A DNA stretch of 64,000 bases from JALZCH01 sp036387135 (GTDB lineage Bacteria > Acidobacteriota > Blastocatellia > Pyrinomonadales > Pyrinomonadaceae), in assembly GCA_036387135.1 (NCBI GenBank), contig DASVUH010000045.1, positions 39,518 through 103,517 on the forward strand. Reading direction: 5' to 3'. Every line of letters begins with the position of its first letter. Position 1 is the first letter of the stretch. The translations under genes and the position numbers were made by a program. Of this stretch, positions 38,965-49,033 are shown piece after piece. The notes under the pieces were generated by a model. The model did no database searches and was not told the DNA's origin. It was given only the letters and a program-made list of their open reading frames with translations.

Positions 38965-39493
38965 ATTCCAATGATATGTTTGGTTGTAAATTGTTCACAC
39001 GAATTAAATAAGCCAAGCAGTCCGTGTTTTCAATTTTAACCTTCAACTTTTAATGACTTTTTCCGACGAAAGATTACACACAAAATTAAAACATTGATAT
39101 AGTTGTCTCGCTCGATGCCGGTTACCGATATGTTCATCTTCTTTAAAAGTGAATGATTTGAGTTCCCGCACGGCGTTTCTCTTTGCCGCATTGGTTTATA
39201 ACCGAGCAACTGTATTTTTGCTATTATCTTGCGTTTTTAACTCTTATTAATTAACAAAACGAAAAGGTCTGAAAACTATCATCCATCAGATATTTTTTGC
39301 AGTTTTTTTGCTTTCTTCGGCAAAATCAAAGATGCCTGAGTTTAGTGATGAATACGTGCTGGTTAAGCGAATAAATTAATGCCAAAATTAAACTTCTTTT
39401 TGGTTAATTCAAATTTTTATCAAGTTGCATAAATGCAGCTTTGGTTTTCGCAAGTTTTTTATCATTCGAGGGTTTGAAAGTTGAGATTTTCCG
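38965..39493. other. About 530-base intergenic region, no gene found
   Basis: The region is AT-rich with only very short frames. It separates the divergent M6 protease and helicase genes and should contain both promoters; I see no clear -35/-10 pair, RNA gene or repeat. Confidence 0.4.
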
Positions 39494-41566
39494 ATGTCCC
39501 GAAGGTATGTAATCAAAGGAAGCGGCGGCGTTTTGCCATCGAGTCTGACTCGTTACCGGCAGGAATTAAATAACGAACAGTTTCGAGTTGTCACGGCGCA
39601 ACCGGGTGCGGCTCTAGTCGTCGCGGGCGCGGGAACGGGCAAAACGCGGACGATAACTTATCGCGTCGCTCGTCTCATCGAACAAGGAGTTGCCGCGCCA
39701 AAAATTCTGTTGGCGACTTTTACAAATCGCGCGGCGCGAGAAATGCTCAATCGCGTCGAATCACTGACGGGAAGCCAAAACGTGCACCGCATTTGGGGCG
39801 GGACGTTTCACCGAATCGGCAATCTGATTTTGCGGAAACACGCCGCCTCGCTCGGTTATTCTTCAAACTATTCGATTCTTGACAGCGAAGACTCTAAAGA
39901 TTTCCTCGCTGTCTGCATCGAAGACGCCGCGATTGATACGAAAGCCAAACGATTTCCGAAACCCGAAGTTTTGCTCGACATTATTTCTTACGCAACGAAC
40001 ACAGATAAACCGATTGAAGAAGTTATCGCGCGTCGCTATCCGTATTTTGAACCGCTCACGGCACAAATCCGGCGCGTTGATTTCGCTTATCACGACCGCA
40101 AACGGGCGCGAAATGCGATGGATTATGACGATTTGCTTTTGAATTGGAAAAAGCTGCTCGTCGAAAAACACGACATCGCCAACATTTACGCCGAACAATT
40201 CGAGCATATTTTGGTTGACGAATATCAGGACACGAATAAATTACAAGCCGAAATTATTGATTTGCTTGCCGTCAAACATCGTAACGTAATGGTCGTCGGC
40301 GACGACGCGCAAAGCATTTTCGCATGGCGCGGCGCAGAATTTACGAACATTTACGAATTTCCCGAACGCTACCCGGAAGCAATTATTTACAAGCTCGAAA
40401 CAAATTATCGTTCGACGCCGGAGATTTTGGGATTGGCGAACACGGCAATTGCCGGAAACAAAAAACAGTTTCCGAAAATTTTGCAGGCGGCGCGAAAATC
40501 GAAAGGCTTTTCACCGGCTTTGATTCCCTGCCGCGATGTCGAGCAGCAATCGGCTTTTGTCGCTTCGCGTATTTTGGAATTGCGCGACGAAGACACATCG
40601 CTGGAAGAAATCGCCGTGCTTTACCGCTCGCATTATCATTCTCTCGAATTGCAGCTTGAATTAACCAGACGCGGAATTCCGTATCGCGTCCAATCGGGCG
40701 TCCGTTTTTTCGAGCAGGCGCATATCAAAGACGCCGTTTCTTATCTGCGTTTAATCGTCAATCCACGCGACGAAATCGCCTGGAAGCGGGTTTTAAAATT
40801 AATTTCGGGCGTTGGCAACGCGACGGCAAACCGAGTTTGGGAACAAATCGCCATAGCGGAAAACCCGCTGGCTTTGATCAAAGCCGAGAATTTCAGCGCC
40901 GCGCCGAAGCGCGGAATCGGCTGGGGAAATTTCATCAAGCTTTTAAACGATTTGACGACGGACGAAACGCGCAACAGCCCGGCGCGTCAAATCGAGTTGA
41001 TTTTAACGAACGGTTACGAAGAACATCTGTTATCAACTTACGAAAACGCCGAAGCGAGAATCGAAGATTTAAAACAGCTCGCTTTATACGCCGCGCGTTA
41101 CGATTCGACCGAAAGTTTTTTGTCGGAACTGGCTTTGATTCAAACCGAAAATTTTAATCGCCCGCTGACGAGCGAAGACGTTGTTTCGGGCGACGAAGAA
41201 GATGAATTATTGACTTTGACTTCGGTTCATCAAGCCAAAGGTTTGGAATGGAAAGCGGTTTTTCTGATCTGGGCGGCTGAAGGCAAATTCCCAAGTCCGC
41301 GCTCACTGCGCGACATCGAAGGCGAAGAGGAGGAGCGCCGTTTGTGGTACGTCGCATTGACGCGGGCGGCGGACGAGCTTTATATCACTTATCCGCAAAT
41401 TATGATTGATTATTCGCGCCAAGCCGTTTTGCAAAAGCCCTCGCGTTTCCTTTTGGAAGTCCCGGCGGCGCTTTATGAAATTTGGAGCTTGGAGGATGAA
41501 TCAGAAGCAATCGAATCACTGAAAATCAGCAAAACCGAAGAAGAGCCGAACGGTTTTCTTAATTAA
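39494..41566 (+). CDS. UvrD/PcrA-type DNA helicase
   Basis: 690 residues. SF1A helicase motifs in order: VVAGAGTGKTRTITYR (Walker A), DEYQDTN (motif II), GDDAQSIFAWRGAEF (III), LETNYRST (IV), LTSVHQAKGLEWKAVFLIW (V) and VALTRAADELYI (VI). Motif order and length match PcrA/UvrD/Rep 3'-5' helicases. The N-terminus is unusual (MSRRYVIKGSGGVLPSSLTRYR, before the Q motif). Acts in repair and replication fork clearance. Confidence 0.93.
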   Translation: MSRRYVIKGSGGVLPSSLTRYRQELNNEQFRVVTAQPGAALVVAGAGTGKTRTITYRVARLIEQGVAAPKILLATFTNRAAREMLNRVESLTGSQNVHRIWGGTFHRIGNLILRKHAASLGYSSNYSILDSEDSKDFLAVCIEDAAIDTKAKRFPKPEVLLDIISYATNTDKPIEEVIARRYPYFEPLTAQIRRVDFAYHDRKRARNAMDYDDLLLNWKKLLVEKHDIANIYAEQFEHILVDEYQDTNKLQAEIIDLLAVKHRNVMVVGDDAQSIFAWRGAEFTNIYEFPERYPEAIIYKLETNYRSTPEILGLANTAIAGNKKQFPKILQAARKSKGFSPALIPCRDVEQQSAFVASRILELRDEDTSLEEIAVLYRSHYHSLELQLELTRRGIPYRVQSGVRFFEQAHIKDAVSYLRLIVNPRDEIAWKRVLKLISGVGNATANRVWEQIAIAENPLALIKAENFSAAPKRGIGWGNFIKLLNDLTTDETRNSPARQIELILTNGYEEHLLSTYENAEARIEDLKQLALYAARYDSTESFLSELALIQTENFNRPLTSEDVVSGDEEDELLTLTSVHQAKGLEWKAVFLIWAAEGKFPSPRSLRDIEGEEEERRLWYVALTRAADELYITYPQIMIDYSRQAVLQKPSRFLLEVPAALYEIWSLEDESEAIESLKISKTEEEPNGFLN

Positions 41567-41606
41567 GTTTATCTGCAAGAACTTAATGCAAATTTCAATT
41601 TGTCGA

Positions 41607-41710
41607 AATACAAAAAACAGAAAATTAACAGGGATGAAAGGGATAAAAGGGGTATTTCTTGTTTTTATTTAACCCTTTTATCCCTTTCATCCCTGTTAAT
41701 TCTTTGTATT
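41607..41710 (+). repeat. Microrepeat hairpin (gggataaa words)
   Basis: ATTAACAGGGATGAAAGGGATAAAAGGGG is mirrored as AACCCTTTTATCCCTTTCATCCCTGTTAAT. The stem is about 30 pairs, extended by AATACAAA/TTTGTATT. It lies between convergent helicase and TonB receptor genes, so it may be a bidirectional terminator. Confidence 0.9.
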
Positions 41711-41743
41711 TCACTTTAATGAAATGCGTTCTGATCCCGGCGT

Positions 41744-44700
41744 TTAGAAATTTAATCTCAAAGCAAACTGCATCAATCGCGGTCTGCCGACGGTATTTGA
41801 GATTCTGCCGAAATTAGGACTGTTAATGTCGGTTTCGGGATTATCAAAATTAACCGTGTTGAGCACGTTGAAGATTTCGGCGCGGAATTCGACGTTAAAT
41901 TTTTCATTGATTCGCGTGCGTTTTAGCACGCTGAAATCAAAATTAAAGTTTTTCGGACCGTAAAACGAAGACAGCGGTGTCGAACCGATTGTTCCGGGCA
42001 ACGGATTTGTAAAGATAACCTCGGAAGCGTCGCCTGTGCTGCCCGGCGCAAGATTCGGGTTAATGTAATACACGCCGTTTGAATTTGATTGAACGCCAAA
42101 CAAATCCTGTAAATTGCCGGAAAAATTGCCGGATAAATCAGCCGTATTTGATGCGGAACGGTCGTCGCGGTTATAAGTTCCGCGCCCGGAGATTATGCTC
42201 AAAGGGTCGCCGGACGTATAACGGATGATGCTTCCGATTTGCCATCCGCTCACCAAATAACCCGGAATTCCTTTTACATCCCGGAAGAACTTTTGTCTTC
42301 TTCCAAACGGAAGCTGATAGATAAAATTCGCCGAAAATTGGTGCGTGTTGTTAAATTGGACGTATTCACGCCGGGTGTCGCGCAGAGTCAGAAATGAATT
42401 CGTGTCGCCCGTCGAGCCGATAAAATCGGACAATCCTTTTGAGTAAGTGTAATTTGCCTGAATTCGCAAACCGCTTGAAAGCCGGCGCGTCAGCTCAATC
42501 TGCAATCCGTCATATTGCGAAGTCGAGCCATTCGTGAAAAGCTGCGCACCGCGAACTGCCGGGTTGGCGCGGAAAAAGTTGATCGGTAACTGTCCGCGTC
42601 GCACCGCTTCATAAAACAGCGCTCCGCGAGGATTGACGATTGGCTGATTTGTGGTCGGATTTGTATTGATTAAGCGGACGCGCGAAACGTAATCGGCAAA
42701 ATCACCAACTCGATTTTGATCGAGACGGGTAATGAAATTAGCGTTAGTAAATTCCGCTGGAAATTGAAAAAACAAAACGTTTTGAAATAACGGATTGGGA
42801 AGGCTGCCCGCAAGAGCCGCATTGTACCCGAAATTATCCCCAGCGCCCGCCGCTCTTGAAACTTTCAGGTTATTTTGAGCAATCAAAAATGCGTCAAGAA
42901 ATGTCTGTCCGGTGTTTGTATCGCGGGCAAAAATATTAACTTCGTTAACGTCGTAACCGCGATAAAGCTTTCGCCCGCGATTTCCGACATAACGGACTTC
43001 GAGCGAAGTTTTCTTGAAAATCTCATATTGCACGCCGAAATTGAAGTCGTGAAGATAAGGCGTTTTCAAATCTTCATCAAAGGCTCGAATATCAACCGTT
43101 GAGTTTGTTTGAATGCTTTGTGGTGCCGGAATTGAAAGCGTCGGCAGCGGCGCCTGTGCAAAACCGTTTCTCAAAAAGCCGGTATTTATCGCTCTCGTGG
43201 TAGTTAACACCAAGCCTTCGTTATCATCGAGCGTTCCGTCAATTGTATTAAACGTGCTTTGGAAATAGCTGACGCGATAACCGCCGCGAATTGACATTTT
43301 CCCATTCTTAAACGGGTCCCACGCAAATCCGAGGACAGGCGCAAAATTATTCCTGTCCGGTTTATAAAGCTCGCCGTTTGGAGCAAAATCTAAAACCGGC
43401 GCGGTTCCGGTCAAAGTTCCCGGTTGAAACAGATTGCCTTCGCCCGAAACGCCGTATAAAGCGGCGGAACCGCCGACCGGCAAAAGCGCGAAATTATTCG
43501 CTTCTTTTACAGACGTGATGTATTCATAGCGCAAACCCAGATTAAAAGTCAGATTGGGGCGAAAACGCCAGGTGTCCTGGAAAAACAAGTTGTATTCCAT
43601 ATTTGAATATTCCCTGACTTCCGGCGCTCCGCGTTCAAAGCCGGAATTGAGATCGGTAATATTGAAAGTTTGCGTCACCGTCCCGATTGCCCCGGTAAGC
43701 GTATTGGCGAGAACGCGGGCGGCTAGATAATCATCCGACGTGCTGCCTGCAAAATTTGTCGCCTGACTAAAACCCGTCGGGTTGTCGGTGCTGAAATTAA
43801 CAGTCGGCAAAGTTCCGTCGAACGAATAGCGGCGCACCCATAACGAACGGATTTCCGCGCCCGTCTTAAATGTATGTTCGCCGCGAATAAAAGTTAAATT
43901 GTCCGTCCATTGCAAAACACGCAAATTGCGATTTGAAGCGATAAAGCTGTTTTCCGGCTCGAAAACTGTGGAAATGTCCAATTTATAACCTCTGGAAATG
44001 TCTGCGGTATTGCCAAAAGTCAAAGTTGAAAGCTGAGCGCCGAATCGTGCTTCGTTGATAATTGTCGGGCTTAGGATTGAACGCAAAGTGGCAGAAATTC
44101 CGCGCCCGATTGTGTTACGGGTCCGATACGGTCCGCCGGGGAAAGTTTCCTCGCCTTCGTTAATATAATCGCCTAGGAAGTTAATATCTCCGTAATTAAA
44201 CGTGCCTTCAAACGAGTGCTTATCATTAAAGCGATGATCGAGGCGCGTTGCAAACTGATCGCTCGGAGCTAGTATTCGAGCGTTAAAACGAAAGCCGCCT
44301 GTATTTAAACCGTCTCCGATCTGAAAATTATTCGGAGTAGGCATATTTGTCAGATAATCACTGATGATCGGATCCATCGAACTGCGCTGCGCGTTGATTC
44401 CCAACACATTTTGAACGCAGATTGTGCCTGTCGGAAGAGCGTTTGCGCCCGTTGTCGCACAAGTTCTCGTCCCCGCCGGAACGCCTGCTATCGCGCTTGC
44501 GGGAGCGCTTCCGGGCGCGGCGGCGATATTCGCAAGCGTGGTCACGCGCCCTTTTAAATATCGAAAAATCCCGTTTCGCGCTTCTTGGGTATAAACCAGA
44601 CGGTTGCGCGAAAGCCCGCGAGATTCGCGTTTGCCTTCATAGGAAAAGAAGAAAAATGTGCGGTCTTTCATAATCGGACCGCCGAGCCTGCCGCCGAATT

Positions 44701-45580
44701 GGTTACGAATTAATGGCTCGCGCGGAAGACTTTTTCCGGTTACGGAATCAACCGTCGCATTGTTAAAAAATGTGTTCGCGTTAAAAATCGTATTGCGATG
44801 AAAAAGGAAAAGCGAGCCGCGAAAATTGTTTGTGCCTGACGCCGTAATTGCGTTGATCTGCGCGGTTCCGCGTCCGAATTCCGCCGAAGGCAAAGAAGTT
44901 GTCACGCGGAACTCGCCGATGCTCTCGACGCTTACGGGAATTACTCCGAGAGTAATGTTTGCGGGAGTTTTAAGAAAATTATCCGAAGCGTTCACCCCGT
45001 CAACAGTGAGATTATTTGCGACCGTGCGGTTGCCGTTAATCGAAAATCTCGTTGTCTCGCCGTCAGAACCCGTTTTGGTCTGAACTCCGGCTTGCAGCGC
45101 GGTTAATTCAAAAGGATTGCGACCGTCAAGCGGCAGATCGAGAATTCTCTGGCGGTCAACGACATCGCCGACTTCCGGGTTTGACGTATTGATTACTTCC
45201 TGCGCTTCGCTTGCGTTAACCGTTATTTGTTCGGTTACCGTGCCGACTTCCAGATCAATATTTACAGTCGAAATCGTTGCGACTTGAACAACGACATTTT
45301 CGACCGAAGTTTTCTTAAATCCGGTCGCTTCCGCCGTCACTTTGTAAGTTCCCGGTTTTACTTCCGGCACGACAAAAACGCCTTCTTCCGAAGATGTCGC
45401 CTGTAAAGTCTCGCCTGTGCCAACATTATTAATTGTCAGCGAAACATTCGGCACAACTTGTCCCTGCGGGTCTTTGACCGTTCCTTCAATGCGCCCGCGC
45501 ACCGCCTGCCCAAAAATTAACGATTGAGAGCAAATAACAAAGGCAACGGCAAACATTAAAATATTGTTTTTTCGCTTCAT
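41744..45580 (-). CDS. TonB-dependent receptor, Oar-like with N-terminal carboxypeptidase-regulatory domain
   Basis: 1278 residues. Signal peptide about residues 1-25. Residues 28-110 form the carboxypeptidase-regulatory beta sandwich (RIEGTVKDPQGQVVPNVSLTI...VKPGTYKVTAEATGF), then a plug (RILDLPLDGRNPFELTALQ), and a very large beta barrel ending in a Phe (MQFALRLNF). This domain order is typical of Oar-like outer-membrane receptors of acidobacteria and myxobacteria. Ligand unknown; often large peptides or polysaccharide fragments. Confidence 0.92.
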   Translation of the reverse strand: MKRKNNILMFAVAFVICSQSLIFGQAVRGRIEGTVKDPQGQVVPNVSLTINNVGTGETLQATSSEEGVFVVPEVKPGTYKVTAEATGFKKTSVENVVVQVATISTVNIDLEVGTVTEQITVNASEAQEVINTSNPEVGDVVDRQRILDLPLDGRNPFELTALQAGVQTKTGSDGETTRFSINGNRTVANNLTVDGVNASDNFLKTPANITLGVIPVSVESIGEFRVTTSLPSAEFGRGTAQINAITASGTNNFRGSLFLFHRNTIFNANTFFNNATVDSVTGKSLPREPLIRNQFGGRLGGPIMKDRTFFFFSYEGKRESRGLSRNRLVYTQEARNGIFRYLKGRVTTLANIAAAPGSAPASAIAGVPAGTRTCATTGANALPTGTICVQNVLGINAQRSSMDPIISDYLTNMPTPNNFQIGDGLNTGGFRFNARILAPSDQFATRLDHRFNDKHSFEGTFNYGDINFLGDYINEGEETFPGGPYRTRNTIGRGISATLRSILSPTIINEARFGAQLSTLTFGNTADISRGYKLDISTVFEPENSFIASNRNLRVLQWTDNLTFIRGEHTFKTGAEIRSLWVRRYSFDGTLPTVNFSTDNPTGFSQATNFAGSTSDDYLAARVLANTLTGAIGTVTQTFNITDLNSGFERGAPEVREYSNMEYNLFFQDTWRFRPNLTFNLGLRYEYITSVKEANNFALLPVGGSAALYGVSGEGNLFQPGTLTGTAPVLDFAPNGELYKPDRNNFAPVLGFAWDPFKNGKMSIRGGYRVSYFQSTFNTIDGTLDDNEGLVLTTTRAINTGFLRNGFAQAPLPTLSIPAPQSIQTNSTVDIRAFDEDLKTPYLHDFNFGVQYEIFKKTSLEVRYVGNRGRKLYRGYDVNEVNIFARDTNTGQTFLDAFLIAQNNLKVSRAAGAGDNFGYNAALAGSLPNPLFQNVLFFQFPAEFTNANFITRLDQNRVGDFADYVSRVRLINTNPTTNQPIVNPRGALFYEAVRRGQLPINFFRANPAVRGAQLFTNGSTSQYDGLQIELTRRLSSGLRIQANYTYSKGLSDFIGSTGDTNSFLTLRDTRREYVQFNNTHQFSANFIYQLPFGRRQKFFRDVKGIPGYLVSGWQIGSIIRYTSGDPLSIISGRGTYNRDDRSASNTADLSGNFSGNLQDLFGVQSNSNGVYYINPNLAPGSTGDASEVIFTNPLPGTIGSTPLSSFYGPKNFNFDFSVLKRTRINEKFNVEFRAEIFNVLNTVNFDNPETDINSPNFGRISNTVGRPRLMQFALRLNF

Positions 45581-45801
45581 ATTTTTCTTTTCAACTTTTC
45601 AAATCTAAATTCACTTCTACTTTATTGGGATATTAATTTTGTCGGTTTGCGGCTTTTGCCGTGTCAATCTACTGTTTGTCGGATTTAACTATAAATGCCC
45701 GCTGCGGCATTGATCCTATGTGATAAAGGCGTGGCTGCTGCAAGGATATAAACCAGCCTTCTGCTATATTCGCTCTTTTTAAATCAAGCATTAGCACAAG
45801 C

Positions 45802-45830
45802 AAAATAGTCAATTCCTATTTAATAGTCAA
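45802..45830 (-). promoter_or_regulatory. Candidate promoter of the TonB receptor gene
   Basis: On the minus strand TTGACT and TATTTT are separated by 17 bases. The AATAGTCAATT sequence that includes the -35 box occurs twice, 18 bases apart (45804-45814 and 45822-45832), so it might also be a regulator site. Confidence 0.45.
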
Positions 45831-45933
45831 TTGATATTTCGCCGAATGTGCGGCAAAAACCGCTATTTTTGACAGGTGTATCTGATCGGGTAGAAAGTCG
45901 GATTTTTTTAAGGGCTTGCGGTTGATTTGAAAA

Positions 45934-45960
45934 GGGCGAAAATCCGTTACATTTTCGCCC
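45934..45960 (-). terminator. Terminator after the exported TPR gene
   Basis: GGGCGAAAAT pairs with ATTTTCGCCC; on the minus strand TTTTC follows. Confidence 0.75.
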
Positions 45961-46003
45961 AGGTCTCATTTTTTCATCGCCTCTTATAGCATTGGTGTTA
46001 AAT

Positions 46004-47800
46004 TTATTTCGGCATCAAACGCGCTTTTCCGGCTTGAGCTTCCAGATATGCGCCGTCTTTGACTTCGCCGATTGTAATCGCGGCTTGATATTCCTTTAAA
46101 GCCTCGTCGTTGCGGTCATAAAACTCATAAATTCGTCCCAAAGCGACGTGCGACTGCGAAAGCAGATATTTATAATCATCGCCCGCAGCGGCATCAATCG
46201 CGCCGCGATAAAACGCTTCAGCTTTTTTCAAACGCTCGTCGCGCACCGTCTCATCAATCGCTTCGCTGGCTGATTTTCCGGCAGTGCGTGCGAGCGCAAA
46301 GAAAATTCGCGGCTCGCCTTTGTAAACGGTTAACAGTTCTTTGAGCCGGTTTTCCGCTTTGTCGTAATCTCTCAAACCGATCATCTGTTCGGCTTCTCTG
46401 AGATTTTTAACGAGTTCACGGTCTTTCGACTCGACTGCCGAATCAGCCATCGCGATTTTTTCCTCGCCGCGCTTACTGCGGCGCGCGGCAAGCTCGGCGA
46501 GCGCCTGATTGCGCGCCGTTTCGGTTTCTTTGAGCCGCGCTTTTTCTTTTGCGGCGTCAAACGTCTGAATCATATCGGTCAGCGAGCTTGCTATGTCGAA
46601 CCCGGAGCCGCCTAAACCGCGCAGTTGGTCGGCGAAGAAAAACACCAAAACCGCGCCCTCCGAATAGGCTTCGGAAAGCGTCAGAAAAGTTTCCTTTTCA
46701 ATCGCCGTTTTTGTTTGTTTCAAATTTTCCGAAACGGTTAATTTCTCCGATGTTGTTTTGACTTGCTCGATTTTGGCGCGCGCTTCGTTTGTAGCCGCAG
46801 CAATCTTTGTCGATTCAATTTGCTTGGCGTCTGCCGCGACGACCAGCGAACGAGCGACGGCAAGATAAATATCGGGCGAAACAGTCGTCCCATTATTCGA
46901 CAAATCGTCGAGCAGCGGACGAATCGCTTCTTTCTGAACGGTGATTTCTTTGGCGTTTTTGAAAACCAGCGCGTCAACCAAATACTGCAAATAAGCGCGG
47001 CGCAGTTCGCTCGATTCCGGCGGTTTAACATCCGTCGCAACTGTCGCGTAATAATCGTCGCCGATCACGCGCAGCTTTACAGTTCCCGGAACGGCGAGCA
47101 AATCCGGCACAACGTAAAAATTTCTGGCGCGTTCGCGCATTTCGACAGTCTGCATCGCCGGTTTTTTGCTTTTTTCTTTGGCGGGCTGGCTCTTTGTCGT
47201 GATTCGTTCAAAATAAACCGTCTGCGGGCGCGTGTTCAGATATGCCGTTAATTCGCGCACCATCGCCGATGTTTCGGGTCTCAGCTTATCGCCGAAAGCC
47301 TGATATTTCACCAAAAGTTCCGGCATTTTCTCGCTCAAACGCATTTTTCGATAAAATTCCTGCACGAGCGGAGCGAAATCCAAAACTTCGAGTAAACCGG
47401 CGGGCAATTCGGTGCTGCGCGCGGGCGTTAAAAAATCGGGCGGCTGTCCGAGAGCGTAAGCGAGCGAAACATAACGCGCGACCTGCTCGCTCGGCGCGGC
47501 TTCGATTCTCTGCCCCGATTCGGATTTCGCGTAAATTTTGTTGCGCTCGTAAAAAGCCCGCAGGCGGCGCTGCAACTCAGGATCAATCGCTTTCAAATCG
47601 CTTTGTATTTCCGCGCGGAAAACAGAATTTTGCCTGCTCTCGAAACCCGCCGCTTCGAGCGCCGTCATTACCGAAATTAAACGCGCGTCGGGCTGGATTT
47701 TAATTCCGAATTCAGACAAATCAAACGCTTTCGGCGTTTGAGCCAACGCCGGATTCACCGCAAAACATAAAAGCAGAAAGAAAAATAAATGCTTTTTCAT
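46004..47800 (-). CDS. Exported protein with C-terminal TPRs, unknown
   Basis: 598 residues. Signal peptide residues 1-20 (HLFFFLLLCFAVNPALAQ). Middle part helical with charged coiled segments (KIEQVKTTSEKLTVSENLKQTKTAIEKE) and a DQLRGLGGSGFDIASSL segment. The C-terminal about 150 residues are TPR-like (LREAEQMIGLRDYDKAENRLKELLTVYKGEPR, SHVALGRIYEFYDRNDEALKEYQAAI). I do not recognise the N-terminal domain. Likely periplasmic. Confidence 0.78.
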   Translation of the reverse strand: MKKHLFFFLLLCFAVNPALAQTPKAFDLSEFGIKIQPDARLISVMTALEAAGFESRQNSVFRAEIQSDLKAIDPELQRRLRAFYERNKIYAKSESGQRIEAAPSEQVARYVSLAYALGQPPDFLTPARSTELPAGLLEVLDFAPLVQEFYRKMRLSEKMPELLVKYQAFGDKLRPETSAMVRELTAYLNTRPQTVYFERITTKSQPAKEKSKKPAMQTVEMRERARNFYVVPDLLAVPGTVKLRVIGDDYYATVATDVKPPESSELRRAYLQYLVDALVFKNAKEITVQKEAIRPLLDDLSNNGTTVSPDIYLAVARSLVVAADAKQIESTKIAAATNEARAKIEQVKTTSEKLTVSENLKQTKTAIEKETFLTLSEAYSEGAVLVFFFADQLRGLGGSGFDIASSLTDMIQTFDAAKEKARLKETETARNQALAELAARRSKRGEEKIAMADSAVESKDRELVKNLREAEQMIGLRDYDKAENRLKELLTVYKGEPRIFFALARTAGKSASEAIDETVRDERLKKAEAFYRGAIDAAAGDDYKYLLSQSHVALGRIYEFYDRNDEALKEYQAAITIGEVKDGAYLEAQAGKARLMPK

Positions 47801-47892
47801 AACAAGTTGTAATTTTAGAATTTATCGCCAAACGAAAAGGGTAAATGCGATTATTAAAAGATGCAGCCGGACGCCGAAACAGATGCACACGG

Positions 47893-47945
47893 AAAAAGAC
47901 GCCGCAAGGCGAAAGATAAATTCATTTCGTCCTGCGGCGTCTTTT
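47893..47945 (-). terminator. Terminator after the STAS gene
   Basis: AAAAGACGCCGCA is mirrored by TGCGGCGTCTTTT with T runs on both strands; probably shared between the convergent or tandem genes around it. Confidence 0.75.
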
Positions 47946-47960
47946 GAATTTGTAATATTG

Positions 47961-48308
47961 TTATTTGTAGCTGTTTAAGGCTTCCTGTTCGTCATCGTAA
48001 ACGTCGAAAACGGTTAAAAGTTTGGTGATTGCCAAAAGGTCGCGCAATTTTTGCGTCAATTTCAAAAGCTTTAATTGCCCCTGTTCTTTGTTGATCGCGG
48101 TAAAGCTCGAAACCAGCTCGCCGATGCCGCTCGAATCAATGTAGCCGACGCCGCCCAGATTGAGCAAAATTTTCTTTTTGTCTTCTTCGAGCAAGCGCCG
48201 AATCGCGGTTCTGAGAGCGACGCTGCCTTCGCCAATTGTAATTCGTCCGCTCATATCAAGCACGGTGACATCTCCGGCTTGTCGTTCGTTGATGCTAAGT
48301 TCTGCCAT
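47961..48308 (-). CDS. STAS-domain anti-sigma factor antagonist (RsbV/SpoIIAA type)
   Basis: 115 residues. Core LDMSGRITIGEGSVALRTAI...KKILLNLGGVGYIDSSGIGELVSS; the serine in DSSG is the site phosphorylated by the partner kinase in RsbV/SpoIIAA. The HATPase partner is encoded 45 bases upstream. Together they form a partner-switch that frees a sigma factor or controls an output protein; that target is not in the window. Confidence 0.93.
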   Translation of the reverse strand: MAELSINERQAGDVTVLDMSGRITIGEGSVALRTAIRRLLEEDKKKILLNLGGVGYIDSSGIGELVSSFTAINKEQGQLKLLKLTQKLRDLLAITKLLTVFDVYDDEQEALNSYK

Positions 48309-48352
48309 AAATTTCTCCTGTTTTAAACTCCGATTTCCTTTTTAGAATAAAA

Positions 48353-48829
48353 TTAAAGGTTTTTTGTCATTGTAACAACGCTGCCGCCCGCTTGCCAGCG
48401 AACTTCGTCCATAAACGAGCGCATTAAAAATGCGCCGCGCCCCGATTCTTTCAACAAATTCGCCGGGTCGGTCGGGTCGGGAAGATGCTCGAAATCAAAT
48501 CCCCCGCCTTCGTCCCGAATCGTAATCTCAAACCGCTGCGGCGTTGTCTCAAACGAAATCCGAACCTGCTTTGTTTCGTCGAGCCGGTTGCCGTGTTTGA
48601 CGGCGTTGGCGACCGCCTCGCGAACCGCCAAATCAATTCCAAACAACGCCCCTTCATCAACGCCAGCCTCAGTTACGGCTCCGGCAACAACTTCCGCAGC
48701 CCGATCAATTGATTCGATGCGGCTGGGCAAAACTATTTCTTTATTTTCCGCGCTCACGCTCGTTCTTAAAATTCTTTCCGGCAATTTTCTTCTCGTTTCA
48801 ATATTTTGCGGCAGAAAACGGTGTAACAC
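48353..48829 (-). CDS. Anti-sigma regulatory factor, serine kinase-like ATPase (RsbW/SpoIIAB type)
   Basis: 158 residues. GHKL ATPase features: FGIDLAVREAVANAVKHGN (N-box), RDEGGGFDFEHLPDP (G1) and GRGAFLMRSFMDEV (G2). It probably phosphorylates the STAS protein encoded downstream and binds its sigma factor. The first 40 residues are not part of the domain, so the start may lie further in. Confidence 0.9.
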   Translation of the reverse strand: MLHRFLPQNIETRRKLPERILRTSVSAENKEIVLPSRIESIDRAAEVVAGAVTEAGVDEGALFGIDLAVREAVANAVKHGNRLDETKQVRISFETTPQRFEITIRDEGGGFDFEHLPDPTDPANLLKESGRGAFLMRSFMDEVRWQAGGSVVTMTKNL

Positions 48830-49033
48830 GGTAATCTGCCGAGTGTCAAGAGAGTTCGAATAAAACCTCTGGAGTTTCCGATTGAGAAAAAATCTTTATG
48901 CGCATTTAATCGCAATAATAATCCGGTTTCTTGACATCGGGCGGCGGCTTCAAATAGTCTGGACGGTCAGCCACCGCATTTTTCGGCGGTTTTTGAAAAC
49001 GCTCATTATCGAAACTTAATATTTTATAAATCA

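Larger units (their letters stand above)
45581..46003. other. Intergenic region upstream of the TonB receptor
   Basis: It contains a candidate promoter (45802-45830) and the terminator of the gene ending at 46004, and no open frame of note. The long 5' leader of about 215 bases before the receptor start is AT-rich. Confidence 0.5.
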